Shown here piece by piece: positions 10,392 to 20,060 of a stretch of 28,496 bases of DNA (the first letter of the stretch is position 1; the number at the start of each line of letters is the position of its first letter). This stretch comes from Saccoglossus kowalevskii (Eukaryota > Hemichordata > Enteropneusta > Harrimaniidae), in assembly GCF_000003605.2 (NCBI RefSeq), contig NW_003132365.1:55597-84092 (forward strand), given 5' to 3'. The position numbers and the translations under genes were made by a program. Below the pieces are notes generated by a model that was not told the origin of the DNA, did no database searches, and saw nothing but the letters and a program-made list of their open reading frames with translations.

Positions 10392-13300
10392 CTGTAAGCG
10401 AGAAAGAAAAGATCAGTGTTATTTCCTAATATAAAACAATCTAACACATTAACCTTTACACCACCAGACTTTCTCACCCAAATTTTTCTGTCTTTTTTCC
10501 TTATAATCTTCAATATTTCTGGAAATTTTTAGCTATTTTTGTCCTAATCTTCTAAAAGAAAGTGCAGACTATAAATGGGACTATTTTGTGAATTTGTGAT
10601 GAAAAGAGTGAAAAGGGCAAGCCCATCAGCACAAGCAATCATTTAAAACTGTAGCTGCCAGGGTTCTGCCCACGCCGAGCATACTGGTTTGTGTATGTTG
10701 GACATAAACACCGCCTTGCGGTTTTGAGACACCCAGTCTACAGAGAGGTTCAGTACAAAACACACTGTCTAGCCTAGTGGCCAAAGGGTCTATTGGATAA
10801 CATCAACAAACCATAAAAGGGATAGTACACTATCTTTGAACGTACAAATCACATGAACTCAAAGCTTCTGTACAGCTGATGAGTATAAGTATTTATTTAT
10901 TGCTATTGTAAACAACCTTTCCTTAGACTTTGTCAATGATTAACAGATTAAAATCAAATAGGTGTCAGGGCCAAGTACAATAAAAAGAAAAGAAAAAGAG
11001 GTGACTGCAACATAACTTTTAAATATTTACCCTGAGAGTAATAACACCTACTGTAGAATACTGTGGAATACTTTATTTTTAGCTGGAATTAATTTTCACT
11101 GAAAAGGCTTTTTGGGCGTTTTGTATGGAATTTATTTTCACTGATTTTTGATGAATTTAATGTGAAATATAGGAAAAAAAAGTATATTCGCTGGATTTTA
11201 TTTTCACGGAATCATCCCTTCAGCGAAAATAAATTCCAAGTGAAAATAAAGTATTCTAAAGTAGTTGGAAATATACCATACTTGGATGGTTTGGATTAGA
11301 GCCAGTATCATTAGACAAGTTTTAACAACATGACAGTTCTTATTACATCAACTCAATTTACTGTTTGATTGGAATTTAGTGATCTCTATTTAATTAAAAC
11401 TCAATCTCCTGCACTGCATGATCGGAAACACCATACTTTTTTCTTCTTCTCTTCTCTTCTCTGATCTAATTCTAATGTTATGTGGGATCGGATTGATTTC
11501 TTTTGATACGGTACTCTCACGGTTTATATTTGAAACTGCTGCAATTAAAAATTTGCAGTGTCCATGTACTTGTGAGAACCAGTTCCTTCTCCCACGTGTA
11601 GCAAATATGTTCAAATTAAACGAATAGTTTTAATTTCATATTTAAACTATGTATACAGAGGACACTTAAACCTGACTGGGCTGTATAAGCTACAGTGCTA
11701 AGGGAGAGACCATTTTCCAAGGATGGGTGGGAGGGGGGGGGGGTGCATTTCTTTCAAACTATTAATATTGCTTTGCAATGCTTTTTAATTTTCTATATCT
11801 CTTTTGTTATTAAATTTCTAAATTCGATCACAAACTTTATTTTTAAATGGCATGCACTTGTGAATGAAACTGGAAACAATTATAAGAGAAAAGACCAGAC
11901 AGTGTGTTCTGTGGCTGTAAATTCAATTATGCCATATTGCATATAAAAACCATACCCACAACTACCCCCTCCCCAAATGAAATAAGTTGACCCTAATTGA
12001 AATACTGTAAAATACTTTATTTTAGCTGGAATTAATTTTCGCTGAAAAAGCTTTTTGGGTGTTTTGTATGGAATTTATTTTCACTGAATTTTGACATGTT
12101 GAATGTAAAATATAGGAAAAAAGGTATATTCGCTGGATTTTATTTTCACTGAATCATTCTTTCAGCAAAAACAGCGTAAATTAATTCCAAGCGAAAATAA
12201 AGTATTTTACAGTAGAATAATAATTTGCACTTACATAATTGTTGCGTGAATGCTCCTCGAAACGACCCATTTAGTTTGGCATCACTATCATTCATATCAC
12301 CTAACATCAACTGCCTAACTGGAATCGGTTGGCGATAAACCTGATAATGCTTCTTGTCGTTTTTCGTCGTTTGCCTTGTCAGCACAAAGATATCTTCAAA
12401 TAAGAACACGTGTAATTTCTGCAAAAGAATTGTAAAAAAACAAACACCTTGATTAGTTTTGAGTCAATAAATTCTTTCACAAATAGACATTCCAACGAGT
12501 CTGCAGCCACTTTTTTTGTTTAGAATGTTCTCTTTGAAAGATTTTTTCTTTCTTTCTTGTATGAAAAGATCAGGTAAACTGAGAAGTCTCCATGATACTG
12601 TGGATAGAATGCAGGTAACACAAACATTGTGAGCAGCTGTGGAGTGTTATTTGAAAGATGCATTTTACCGGTAGATATAACCAGTAGGTTAACAATATGA
12701 TCACAATTAATTTTCTACCAAAATGTAGTTGCAACATTTTTCCATAATTTTTTTTTAAATATTTATACCAAATTTTCAGTTATAGCAATATATGAAATTT
12801 TTTAGTTTATTTTATTTTTTGCACTCAAAAAGCTAAATTTTACATAATTACAAGTATGGCTACTGTTTCTGTGATTATTACTAATTTTTTTTTTTTTTTT
12901 TTTTTTTGAAACAAATAATCAGTCGTGTAGACATTGTTAGTTAGAAGTGTTTTGGGAAAGTTATCAGCCTGTAGAACTTAACGGTTGTGTAAACAGGAAG
13001 ATATAGTGATTAGTGATTGGGAAAGGTTACATTAGCAATACTGCAAAACAAGTCAATTTAATTGACACTGAAGTGTTTTTGCCGAAAAGTATGTCAACGA
13101 GTTTACCACACGATCACCAATATACTCACCGTTCCTCTGTTGTTTCGTAAGATTCCCCCACACAATAACACTTTTTGTTTACATATGAGCGGGTCCATTT
13201 GCTTCTCATCGGTATATTCAAATGAGTCTATATAATGTCGACATTTCGCCTCCCCAGTTTTTCTATCGACTTGTCTAATAATAGCCTCGGATACTTTTAT

Positions 13301-16300
13301 CTAAAAATGAAAATAAAAAAAGGTTGTGTTATTGATCAGATCCAGGGTAGGACTGAATCTGAATGTCAAATAGTGCATATAATATTTATTTTTATCGATT
13401 TACGATAAAATGTAATCATAATTGAAATTTTACAGTGAAAAACACTTCAACAACAATGGACAAATCAAAAATAGGTCTAAAAATGTTAAAAATACACATT
13501 GATTTATAAAAGCTTACTAAATGCAGCTAAACGAATATGAAATTTTCCCAAAATAAAACTTACAGCTTCTATAATATATTCTCTTTCATGGTGTTCCAGT
13601 GACGTAAATTTCAGGAGATTCTTCAACAATAAGGGATACTTCACAAGTCGACTCCTAGGCACATCAAGAAAATTCCACAAATCAAGCTTCCTACTGAACG
13701 GTGACTCTCTACACCTCTGGAGAAAATCATCAACTTTTTTATCCGTTTTTTTTACATCAAGAAGCGATTTCGCAGCTACTAGATTGGAACAATAGGAGAC
13801 GTAACTACCTGATAACCTCGGAAACTGTAAAATAAAAAAATTTTGATGAAAAATGAGCTGGGAATGACAGCGAAAATAGTTGTTTATCAAATAGATATAC
13901 CCCTTACCCAGACACACTTCAACCACAGTCCATACATATATGTATACATACGTATGCACGCACACCCACGCATGCAGCCATCCTGTTCCGAAATTGATCT
14001 AAATTTCAAAAGGGCAGAGAGTAGTAAATAAACCTGACAAACTACATCCTCATGACAAAAGCTAACCTGACAAGTGTGGCAAGTGATTAGATTCCACAGA
14101 TGCTGACTAAGTGAACTATGTCTTACTGCTAGCTATATTGGATGTGTAAACATTCAACCTAAATCCATTCAACAACTGCACCCCACTAAGTCTAATAACA
14201 TCTTTAGTAATACAATATAAGGCCAGTGAAGTTTTTCTAATTATCCAGATACCTTAGCGAAAAAAAGGTACGTGTCAGAATTTACATTGAATGTAAATAT
14301 ATAAAAAAATACTATAAGGGAACATACATGTACATACATGGGGGGGGGGGGTTTATAATGCTAAGGAAATACTTACCCATTGCAATAAAATTGTTGCTAT
14401 GTTTTCTGTTGTGCCGTCTTTCCTTTTCTGCATTTTTAATGATTCAACAAGTTCTGTAAATAGTCAAAGAATTAAAGATTAAATTTGAATATGTCAGTGA
14501 AGGGACAAGAAGGCTAATCATAATTTACTGCTGTAACAACAAAAGTTGAACGAAGATTATCAAAAATAATCAAGTTGTAATAATGAATAATTTTTAAATA
14601 ACACACTGCATCGTGACTCACCTTCGTGAAGAGGTAGAATATTTGCCAGCGACCCGAAAATTGTATTCAATTCCTCGTCCTTTAAGATTCCTAACGATTT
14701 CATGGAATCATGGTAGGCTTTCTTGATTAATTTTAAATCTTCTACAAGATCCACTTCTCCTTGATACAATTCGTAAATAGCCTAAAAATAGATAAAAAAA
14801 AATGGAGTTGTTGATTCTGTGTCATTGAGTACCGTACATACCGATTCAAAATATTTGTATTCTAGGGTGGTGTGGAATATGAACCAAGGTGCTCGAGTCT
14901 GAATTCATAGCAAAACAGTTGTACACCCAAAAGTAAACATAAAGACACTACCAAGTGTGTTATTTTGCCAGGGAGGATGGCAAATGCTCTCTCCAAGTCA
15001 GAACAACATTCTAATTCTAACTTTCCTAAATGCAGCTTGTTGTTTTCAACTGAATTACGGTACAAGTCTAGCTGTCAATCACAGGAAAACTACGTTGGCC
15101 TAAATACAGGACGACACTCAGCATGATACCACATTTTCTTGCGGTTATTATTCACAATGTTATTTATGCTCTCATGCAGTGATTAACGCATCACTGGAAA
15201 CTAATATCTGTACTATTATTAACACTGGACCTCTTCAAAGGCTATAAAACACATTTTACATTCTCAGTATTTTTTTTTCTTTTCTTTTTGCACTTACAAA
15301 GACAATTCTTTGCAGAACATGAATTCAATTTCCTTATTTGACATTGACCTGTCAATGGCAGATAAGAATTTCTGATAAAATAGATTTTCTGACGAAACTA
15401 AGCGAAATCTTTTCTTGACCACCGCGATTCTGAAAACTGCTGATTTTTGGAATTTCACAGAACTATGGGTTATAAAAATGCAAAATCAATTTTATCATAA
15501 CTATTGCTGTAAACTAATTAAAATTTTAGTAAAATGTATGAACATGCAGCACAACACCTAAGTGTTTTTTTTTAAATAAAAATAAATTAGAGGGGACGCT
15601 GTTTTCTTCGTTCTATTTACTTCATAAACTATTACGGTATGATAAACAGGCGTGACGACAATGAGTGGGTAATACCTTTGCGTAATGACATCATTTCACC
15701 TTGGGACAATAAACGTTTGATATAGATGACTACTCGACAGTGCTGTATTGTTAACAAACCGACAGTGCACAGAGTGAACTTTACTACGCTTGTATAAAGT
15801 TTAAAATAATGTAGTAATGAATCTACCTCAATGATAATCAATGTACGCAGGATGTCTGAACCATACAGCCATTGTATTTTCAGTGTTTATAAACAAAACT
15901 GGCTTGAATATAAATTATGTTCACACCACGGAGATGCAACTGAACATGTGCACAAACATTTCTTTTCTGTTCGCATTTACAACAAATGTTAAACAACACT
16001 TATGAACTGTTTATGAAATATTAGCTTAACTATATTTCATATTTTTGCAAAAAAAATTGATACCAAAATATTTTTGAGAAATAATGCTATGGACCGACAT
16101 ACATGTATAAACAATTGTCCAATAAATCCATTATAGTTCTGGCACTGTATTTAAAATGTCACTGTATCGAACCAAACGTTTATTGATGTTTTGTATTGAT
16201 TTATACTAAAAGACTGCAAACCTTGTCAACATTTCACTTTGCAGGCTCGACTCATTTTATTGAAAACATTGTTCAGCGTGCGTGTGAGATTGACTGATAA

Positions 16301-19300
16301 CATCATCGATTCTTGATACTTTCCACAAATTTAAAATAGATTTTTTTATCTGCCACATTTCATCATAACATTTCAAACTTCAAAATATTTTTGCAATGTT
16401 TTATCATAAAAATATTCTAAACTTCAAAATTTTCTTTTTTTTTCCTGCCATGTTTTATCATAATATTCCCAAATTCTATCTTTTTTTTCATCCGCCATCT
16501 TTTATCATGACTTTAAACTCTAATGACTATCAGGAAATTTGAGTAAATTTGTACATTAAAAGAAAACTACATATATCATCACAGGACATCATGTCTACTT
16601 GTGTTAATGATGTGAAATGTACACATACATGTACACATGTATTTGACGCATGGAAGCAACAAGAGGTCTTTAACCTCAACACCATGTGAAATAGGAAACC
16701 ACAGAACCCAATCGAGCACCTGTCATACAAGGCGAGAAAAACATTTCCAAACAATAACAGGCCAAACAAAGGAAAGAATGCAGGGCATGCAATGAACTAA
16801 GTTTACACAATAGCAGGGGAAAAAAATGTTGTTCGTTGCCGTGTACTGACTTCTTCTCTCTGTTGATGTAACAACGTAGTCATAGTCTCACCATGAAAAA
16901 GTCTAGAGAAAATACACAATCTGGGGGTGAAAGTTGTTCAATTTAAGCGTTAAAACTTTTACAAGTCTTTTACAAAACTCAGGAAGTGGTAATAAAGCCT
17001 GATGAGGTCAGCAACCATCAGTTCCTTGTCGTCTATTCACATAATTGGGTTGCCTCCATATCTATTATTATTGATAATAATACCTTTCAATCAAGCTAGG
17101 TTGAAGAACCTGATCACTTTTTGATTGAGAGAACATCTTGTTTTTCTGTGATTAGCATATGTATGGGGGTAAAAGAGATGCCCTGGGGATTGCTCATAAC
17201 AATGTTTATTAGGTTTTGTTTTGTCTTGTTTAATATTGACAGTGTCAGTCGTTAGGCACCACAAGCCTTGCTACGGTCATTGCACCTGTGTACAAATGAC
17301 TTTGTTTTGAATGATAATTGAGAAACTAACAATCAGACAATTGCTCTTGTAGTTGACCGTTTAGAGTCCATTGATAACTGAATTCCTGCTGCCTTGAGAA
17401 ATCTAAGATAAAGCCTAATCGATAATGCTACCTGAACAAAGACATTCCTAGACGGAAATTGAGACAAAATACCTTTGTTCTGACACTGCAAGTGAATAAT
17501 TGAAATTCAAGACTCGAGAGAAACAAGTGATACACATTATATTATATCTCCATTAAATCCCCAAGATCATGAAAAAAAATTATAAAAATCTAAAACTCAC
17601 CTCTTGTCTCTTGATATCCATCTTGGAAAGAACGTCGTTGACATCGCCTTGTATCGTTTCACTCCATAGCTTGCTGTCACGTCGCTTAGTTGGAGTGGCT
17701 TGTGGTTTTGTGTACGGCTTAATCGTGAAAGTTGGTGATGAGCTGAGATTGCGGAAACTCATAGACCTCTGCGAAGGAACAGACACGGTAACACAGAACA
17801 TTACTTATCATTCATTCATTCGTTTTTGAATGCCTGAGTTCGCTACAAACTTGATGCATGGACTGAAAGCTGACGATGCTTGCAGACTGGACGGTCGGTG
17901 ATGACTGAGCACGCTTTAGTCGAGTGGCCAGAGCCAATACTTATACCCAGGAGAAATATGCGTAAACTAACAAAAGGGCGTTCGTGTCAACTGTTTTCAA
18001 AAAACTACTGAATACAAAGTTATGTCTAACTAACATTCCAGAGATCCTTAAAAAAAAAGCCGCTCAACAATAGGTGAAGAGGAAACATGTGAACATTCTT
18101 GACAGGTATTTGGTAAACACAATCGCCAAATCAAATTAGTTTGCACCAAACTAGAATCGCCTTTCCTGTTTTCCAATCAATAGCAGGTAAATTATACGTA
18201 GACTAGTGTCTTGATGAGCGTGAAAACCTTCGGGAAATGCTCAGAATGCGAATATTTGAAGACAACACGTGTCTACATAGTTGGGATTTACACATTGCAC
18301 TGATGACTAAACTGATGTCGTCACTGGTCAATATTTGAAAACATCCAATTGTTGGGCACTTCAGCTCGATGGCTGCTGAAGCTATTGATTTTCTTCTCTC
18401 CAAGGAAAACACATAGTACAGACAAACAAAAACACGCCTACTTAAATCCTGAGATTAAAACGATTTGCAAGTTTCAGACTCCTGGATTTTTCCACAGCTT
18501 CTACTACTGCATAACCTAGTAATTACAACAGCTTTTTTTTTTGGGGGGGGGGGTCGGATACACGACAACTCCAAATGTAATTTTAGTCACCAATGTACAC
18601 TTACTCTTTATATTTATATAAATTTGATACATGTGAGAAAAAGGTCTGTATGAAAATATCCAACAAGTGAATGCCGAAGCCAACTTTCGCCATCCTTTCA
18701 CAAACATATTTAAAAAAAAAATGTGATCAAGACAACTTACAGAAAATACAGAAAAATAAAAACAAATTCGCAAACAATGCCACAAAATATTAGCAAGAAA
18801 AATCATGGCCTTCAAAGGGTGGATATCTCAGCTTCCATGGTCAAGTAGGTGGTAATATACATGATATCGTTAACATTACGGCCAGCCCCACTCATTATTT
18901 AAAAATAATGGTTTAAAATAGCTCAGTATTTAAAAAAAAAAAATTCTAATTTTTGTAGATCATTATGTTAGTTAAATTGAGAAATTATTCAAATTAATTA
19001 AGGTTGTATGTTTCCTGCAAGAATTTTCACATCATCATAACCTATTCCAGTATACAGTGAATACATGTATCAATGGCGTTAGACAACCCGGAGCTACCTC
19101 AGTAGTCAAACCATAGCTATGTGTTTATTTGAAGTTTCTTATTAGCACACGTGTACAGGTAAACATCGGTATTCATCAACGGCAAATATTTCTATGCTTC
19201 ATATCTTTTAACTTCCTGACTGCACTAAGAGGTTTGTTTGTAAATGAGGAATGCAGCGTATTGGTTTGCTCCCGGCAAAGTATTCTCCTCCCTCCCACAT

Positions 19301-19852
19301 AATTTTTATCATGTTTGTGTACATACCGTCAATGCCTGTCCAACTTTTTTCACATGATTCACCGGAGAGATAATGTCTACTAGCGAAGCTACCCTAGACA
19401 TTTGGCGGACACGCTTCGAGCTAGGTTCCTATAATGAAGAAAGAGAAAATATTAGCAATATATTTTTTAGAAAAAAAAACTATTTTTTTTTTACTTTGAT
19501 ATAAAATAAACTGCATAAACGGGACAGTTTGAAGGAATTTGTCAGGACAGTTTGAAAGACAAGATAAGATAAAAAGCTGACATGATATGCGAGTTAAAAC
19601 AATACTCAAAGGCTAAGATAAGCAATGATTACGGAGAAAATAGACAGAAATAGAACAACAAAAAATATTCTCAATTGTTATAAAAATAAAATAAAAATGA
19701 AGAATTGTGTTATGTTTTGACGTCTAATGTGTGAACATAACCTTGTCTATGATTAAAAAAAAAAGGGTGCAAAATATTACCTGGAAACTAGAGAGAAAAT
19801 CATAAGATCCACGTCGCATGACAGGCATAGTGGCAGACCCGCGAAAAACCAT
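10243..19852 (-). CDS. NET1: NET1/ARHGEF3-type Rho guanine nucleotide exchange factor, short isoform (nine coding exons)
   Basis: This DH-PH exchange factor activates RhoA-type GTPases by GDP release. The coding exons, in transcript order, are 19852-19781, 19428-19327, 17768-17601, 14781-14622, 14453-14377, 13824-13564, 13300-13130, 12418-12235 and 10391-10243. All junctions are GT-AG with matching phases. The total is 1344 bp, or 447 residues plus stop. Residues 25-40 (EPSSKRVRQMSRVASL) and 83-93 (TPTKRRDSKLW) are NET1/ARHGEF3 hallmarks. The DH domain spans about 111-300, with the conserved RQEAIYEL helix and RLVKYPLLLKN. The PH domain spans about 315-435 (KLHVFLFEDIF, YQVYRQPIPV, HTLQANDEHDKKQWM). 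The C-terminus is MESVV. Vertebrates have two paralogues; this gene resembles both and is probably the unduplicated orthologue. The start ATG has a good context (AACATGG) and in-frame stops just upstream. The tail is much shorter than in vertebrates. Confidence 0.95.
10450..10621 (-). repeat. Dispersed repeat R2, copy 2, in the last NET1-like intron
   Basis: This is the inverted counterpart of 7190-7405. It shares TCATCACAAA, TTTATAGTCTGCACTTTC, GAAATATTGAAG and a GTGAGAAAG end on the minus strand. It begins about 60 bases upstream (in the transcript) of the acceptor of the final coding exon. Confidence 0.75.
11059..11263. mobile_element. MITE-like element, copy A
   Basis: About 205 bp, bounded by TACTGTGGAATACTTTATTT on the left and an inverted AAATAAAGTATTCTAAAGTA on the right. 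Inside are AGCTGGAATTAATTTTCACTG, CTTTTTGGGCGTTTTGTATG and TATTCGCTGGATTTTATTTT. It is the same element, in the same orientation, as copy B at 12003. It has no coding capacity, so it is non-autonomous. Terminal TA fits a TA target site but does not prove it. Confidence 0.85.
12003..12214. mobile_element. MITE-like element, copy B, next to a splice donor
   Basis: About 212 bp. The left end TACTGTAAAATACTTTATTT and right end AAATAAAGTATTTTACAGTA are perfect inverted repeats over 21 bp. With small gaps the match continues to about 42 bp (GGAATTAATTTTCGCTG against its inverse). The core matches copy A. It lies in the last NET1-like intron, ending 14 bases from the GTAAGT donor (12234-12229) of the PH exon. 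The transcript could fold it into a hairpin. Confidence 0.9.
12235..12418 (-). CDS. NET1: NET1-like exon 8: first half of PH domain
   Basis: 184 bp between acceptor TTCTTTTGCAG and donor GTAAGT. It starts in phase 0 with KLHVFLFEDIFVLTR and continues through HYQVYRQPIPVRQL to GSFRGAFTQQL plus one base. These are the most conserved PH words of NET1/ARHGEF3. The poly-basic loop residues KNDKK are visible. Confidence 0.96.
12419..13129 (-). other. NET1-like intron with a 23-base T run
   Basis: Between the linker exon and the PH exon. It contains an uninterrupted T run at 12885-12907 (A on the transcript strand) and otherwise A/T-rich unique sequence. No exon is seen. Confidence 0.8.
13130..13300 (-). 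CDS. NET1: NET1-like exon 7: DH-PH linker
   Basis: 171 bp, 57 codons, phase 0 at both ends, between TTTTTAG and GTGAGT. It encodes IKVSEAIIRQVDRKTGEAKC, YIDSFEYTDEKQMD and KVLLCGGILRNNRGT. This corresponds to the final DH helix (NTKTGESEC in vertebrates as I recall) and the first PH strand (VLCCHGEL). It is too short to appear as a long open frame and was found by homology and splice sites. Confidence 0.95.
13564..13824 (-). CDS. NET1: NET1-like exon 6: DH domain core
   Basis: 261 bp, 87 codons, phase 0 at both ends, between TTTATTTTACAG and GTAAGT. It contains YCSNLVAAKSLLD, VDDFLQRCRESPFSRKLDLW, NFLDVPRSRL and VKYPLLLKNLLKFT. The last word is the conserved DH helix that contacts the GTPase. 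It is the most strongly conserved exon in the window. Confidence 0.97.
14377..14453 (-). CDS. NET1: NET1-like exon 5: short DH segment
   Basis: 77 bp between TTTACAG and GTAAGT. Two bases complete a split Glu codon, then 25 codons read LVESLKMQKRKDGTTENIAT and ILLQW. This aligns with the vertebrate segment containing KPDGS/TxE and ending in W. Low complexity lies near it: a 12-base G run at 14340-14351 falls 20 bases past the donor in the intron. Confidence 0.93.
14622..14781 (-). CDS. NET1: NET1-like exon 4: DH domain start (CR1)
   Basis: 160 bp between TCTATTTTTAG and GTGAGT. It encodes AIYELYQGEVDLVEDLKLIK, KAYHDSMKSLG, NTIFGSLANILPLHE plus one base. The Glu of YEL in the first DH helix is the residue family members use to contact Rho switch 1. 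YHDPM of vertebrates is YHDSM here. Confidence 0.96.
14782..17600 (-). other. NET1-like intron, 2.8 kb, no gene seen
   Basis: This A/T-rich intron separates the TPTKRR exon from the first DH exon. Frames on both strands are short and unlike any protein I know. There are TACATGTA-type repeats near 16621-16640, and an octamer CTACCTCA at 15823. Confidence 0.75.
17601..17768 (-). CDS. NET1: NET1-like exon 3: pre-DH region with TPTKRRDSKLW
   Basis: 168 bp, 56 codons, phase 0 at both ends, between CCTTCGCAG and GTGAGT. It encodes RSMSFRNLSSSPTF, then KPQATPTKRRDSKLWSET and VLSKMDIKRQE. The KRRDSKLWSE word is nearly identical to ARHGEF3 (vertebrate NET1 has KRRSSALWSE as I recall). RRDS is a basophilic-kinase type site in the region where vertebrate NET1 is phosphorylated. 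Confidence 0.96.
17769..19326 (-). other. NET1-like intron, 1.6 kb, no gene seen
   Basis: No exon or RNA gene is recognisable. It includes a T10-G11 run at 18533-18553 (C11-A10 on the transcript strand) and an octamer CTACCTCA at 19094. Open frames at 18203-18412 and 18516-18815 look like chance. Confidence 0.75.
19327..19428 (-). CDS. NET1: NET1-like exon 2: common exon with EPSSKRVR
   Basis: 102 bp, 34 codons, phase 0 at both ends, between CTTCATTATAG and GTATGT. It encodes EPSSKRVRQMSRVASLVDII and SPVNHVKKVGQALT. Vertebrate NET1 and ARHGEF3 share EPSNKRV followed by L-RVTSLANLI-PV. It is the first exon shared by both predicted N-termini: the short exon at 19781-19852 and the long-isoform exon at 25720-25782 both end in phase 0 and can join it. 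Confidence 0.95.
19781..19852 (-). CDS. NET1: NET1-like alternative first coding exon (short isoform)
   Basis: The ATG at 19852-19850 has a strong context (AAC before, G after) and in-frame TAA and TGA within 24 bases upstream, so this is a true start rather than an internal exon. It encodes MVFRGSATMPVMRRGSYDFL and SSFQ, then a donor GTAATA in phase 0. RRGSYDF contains a PKA-type RRxS site and resembles RRGSSFTF in the long vertebrate NET1 N-terminus (recalled). It lacks the KRKRR cluster, so the product should have weaker nuclear targeting. Confidence 0.82.
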
Positions 19853-19949
19853 GTTTAAAAGTAATTATATTCAGCTGGTGGTACAGCCACTAACATTACT
19901 CAGATAACGGAGACAGAGAAAAACAGTCCTTACACCATGAAACTATAAT

Positions 19950-20060
19950 CAAGACTGAGAACCAAAGAGCCGGGGAAGCGTGAAGTGCCAACAACCTCAG
20001 AGCTATCTTAGCCCCGCCCACGATAAAGAAACACAGGAAACAAGAAGTGACCAATCAGAA
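19950..20060 (-). promoter_or_regulatory. Promoter of the NET1-like short isoform: CCAAT box, GC box, initiator
   Basis: In minus-strand order, the NF-Y site CTGATTGGTC (20058-20049) perfectly fits the reverse of RRCCAATSRG. A GC box GGGCGGGGC (20019-20011) follows, and then TCAGTC (19958-19953), a good initiator. If the A of TCA near 19956 is +1, the GC box sits near -60 and the CCAAT box near -97. These are classical positions, and the 5' UTR would be about 104 bases. I see no TATA box at -30. Such GC-rich sites stand out in this A/T-rich window. Confidence 0.6.

Noticed and set aside
11390-11627. Overlapping sense and antisense frames of about 70 codons in a NET1-like intron
   Set aside because: Neither frame resembles a known protein, and they lie in the intron between two verified PH exons.
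14862-15065. 67-codon minus-strand frame inside the NET1-like intron
   Set aside because: It is not flanked in phase with either neighbouring exon, and the DH sequence is already continuous without it.
17569-17829. 86-codon + strand frame over the TPTKRR exon
   Set aside because: It is the antisense shadow of the NET1-like exon 17601-17768, which has family homology and good splice sites.
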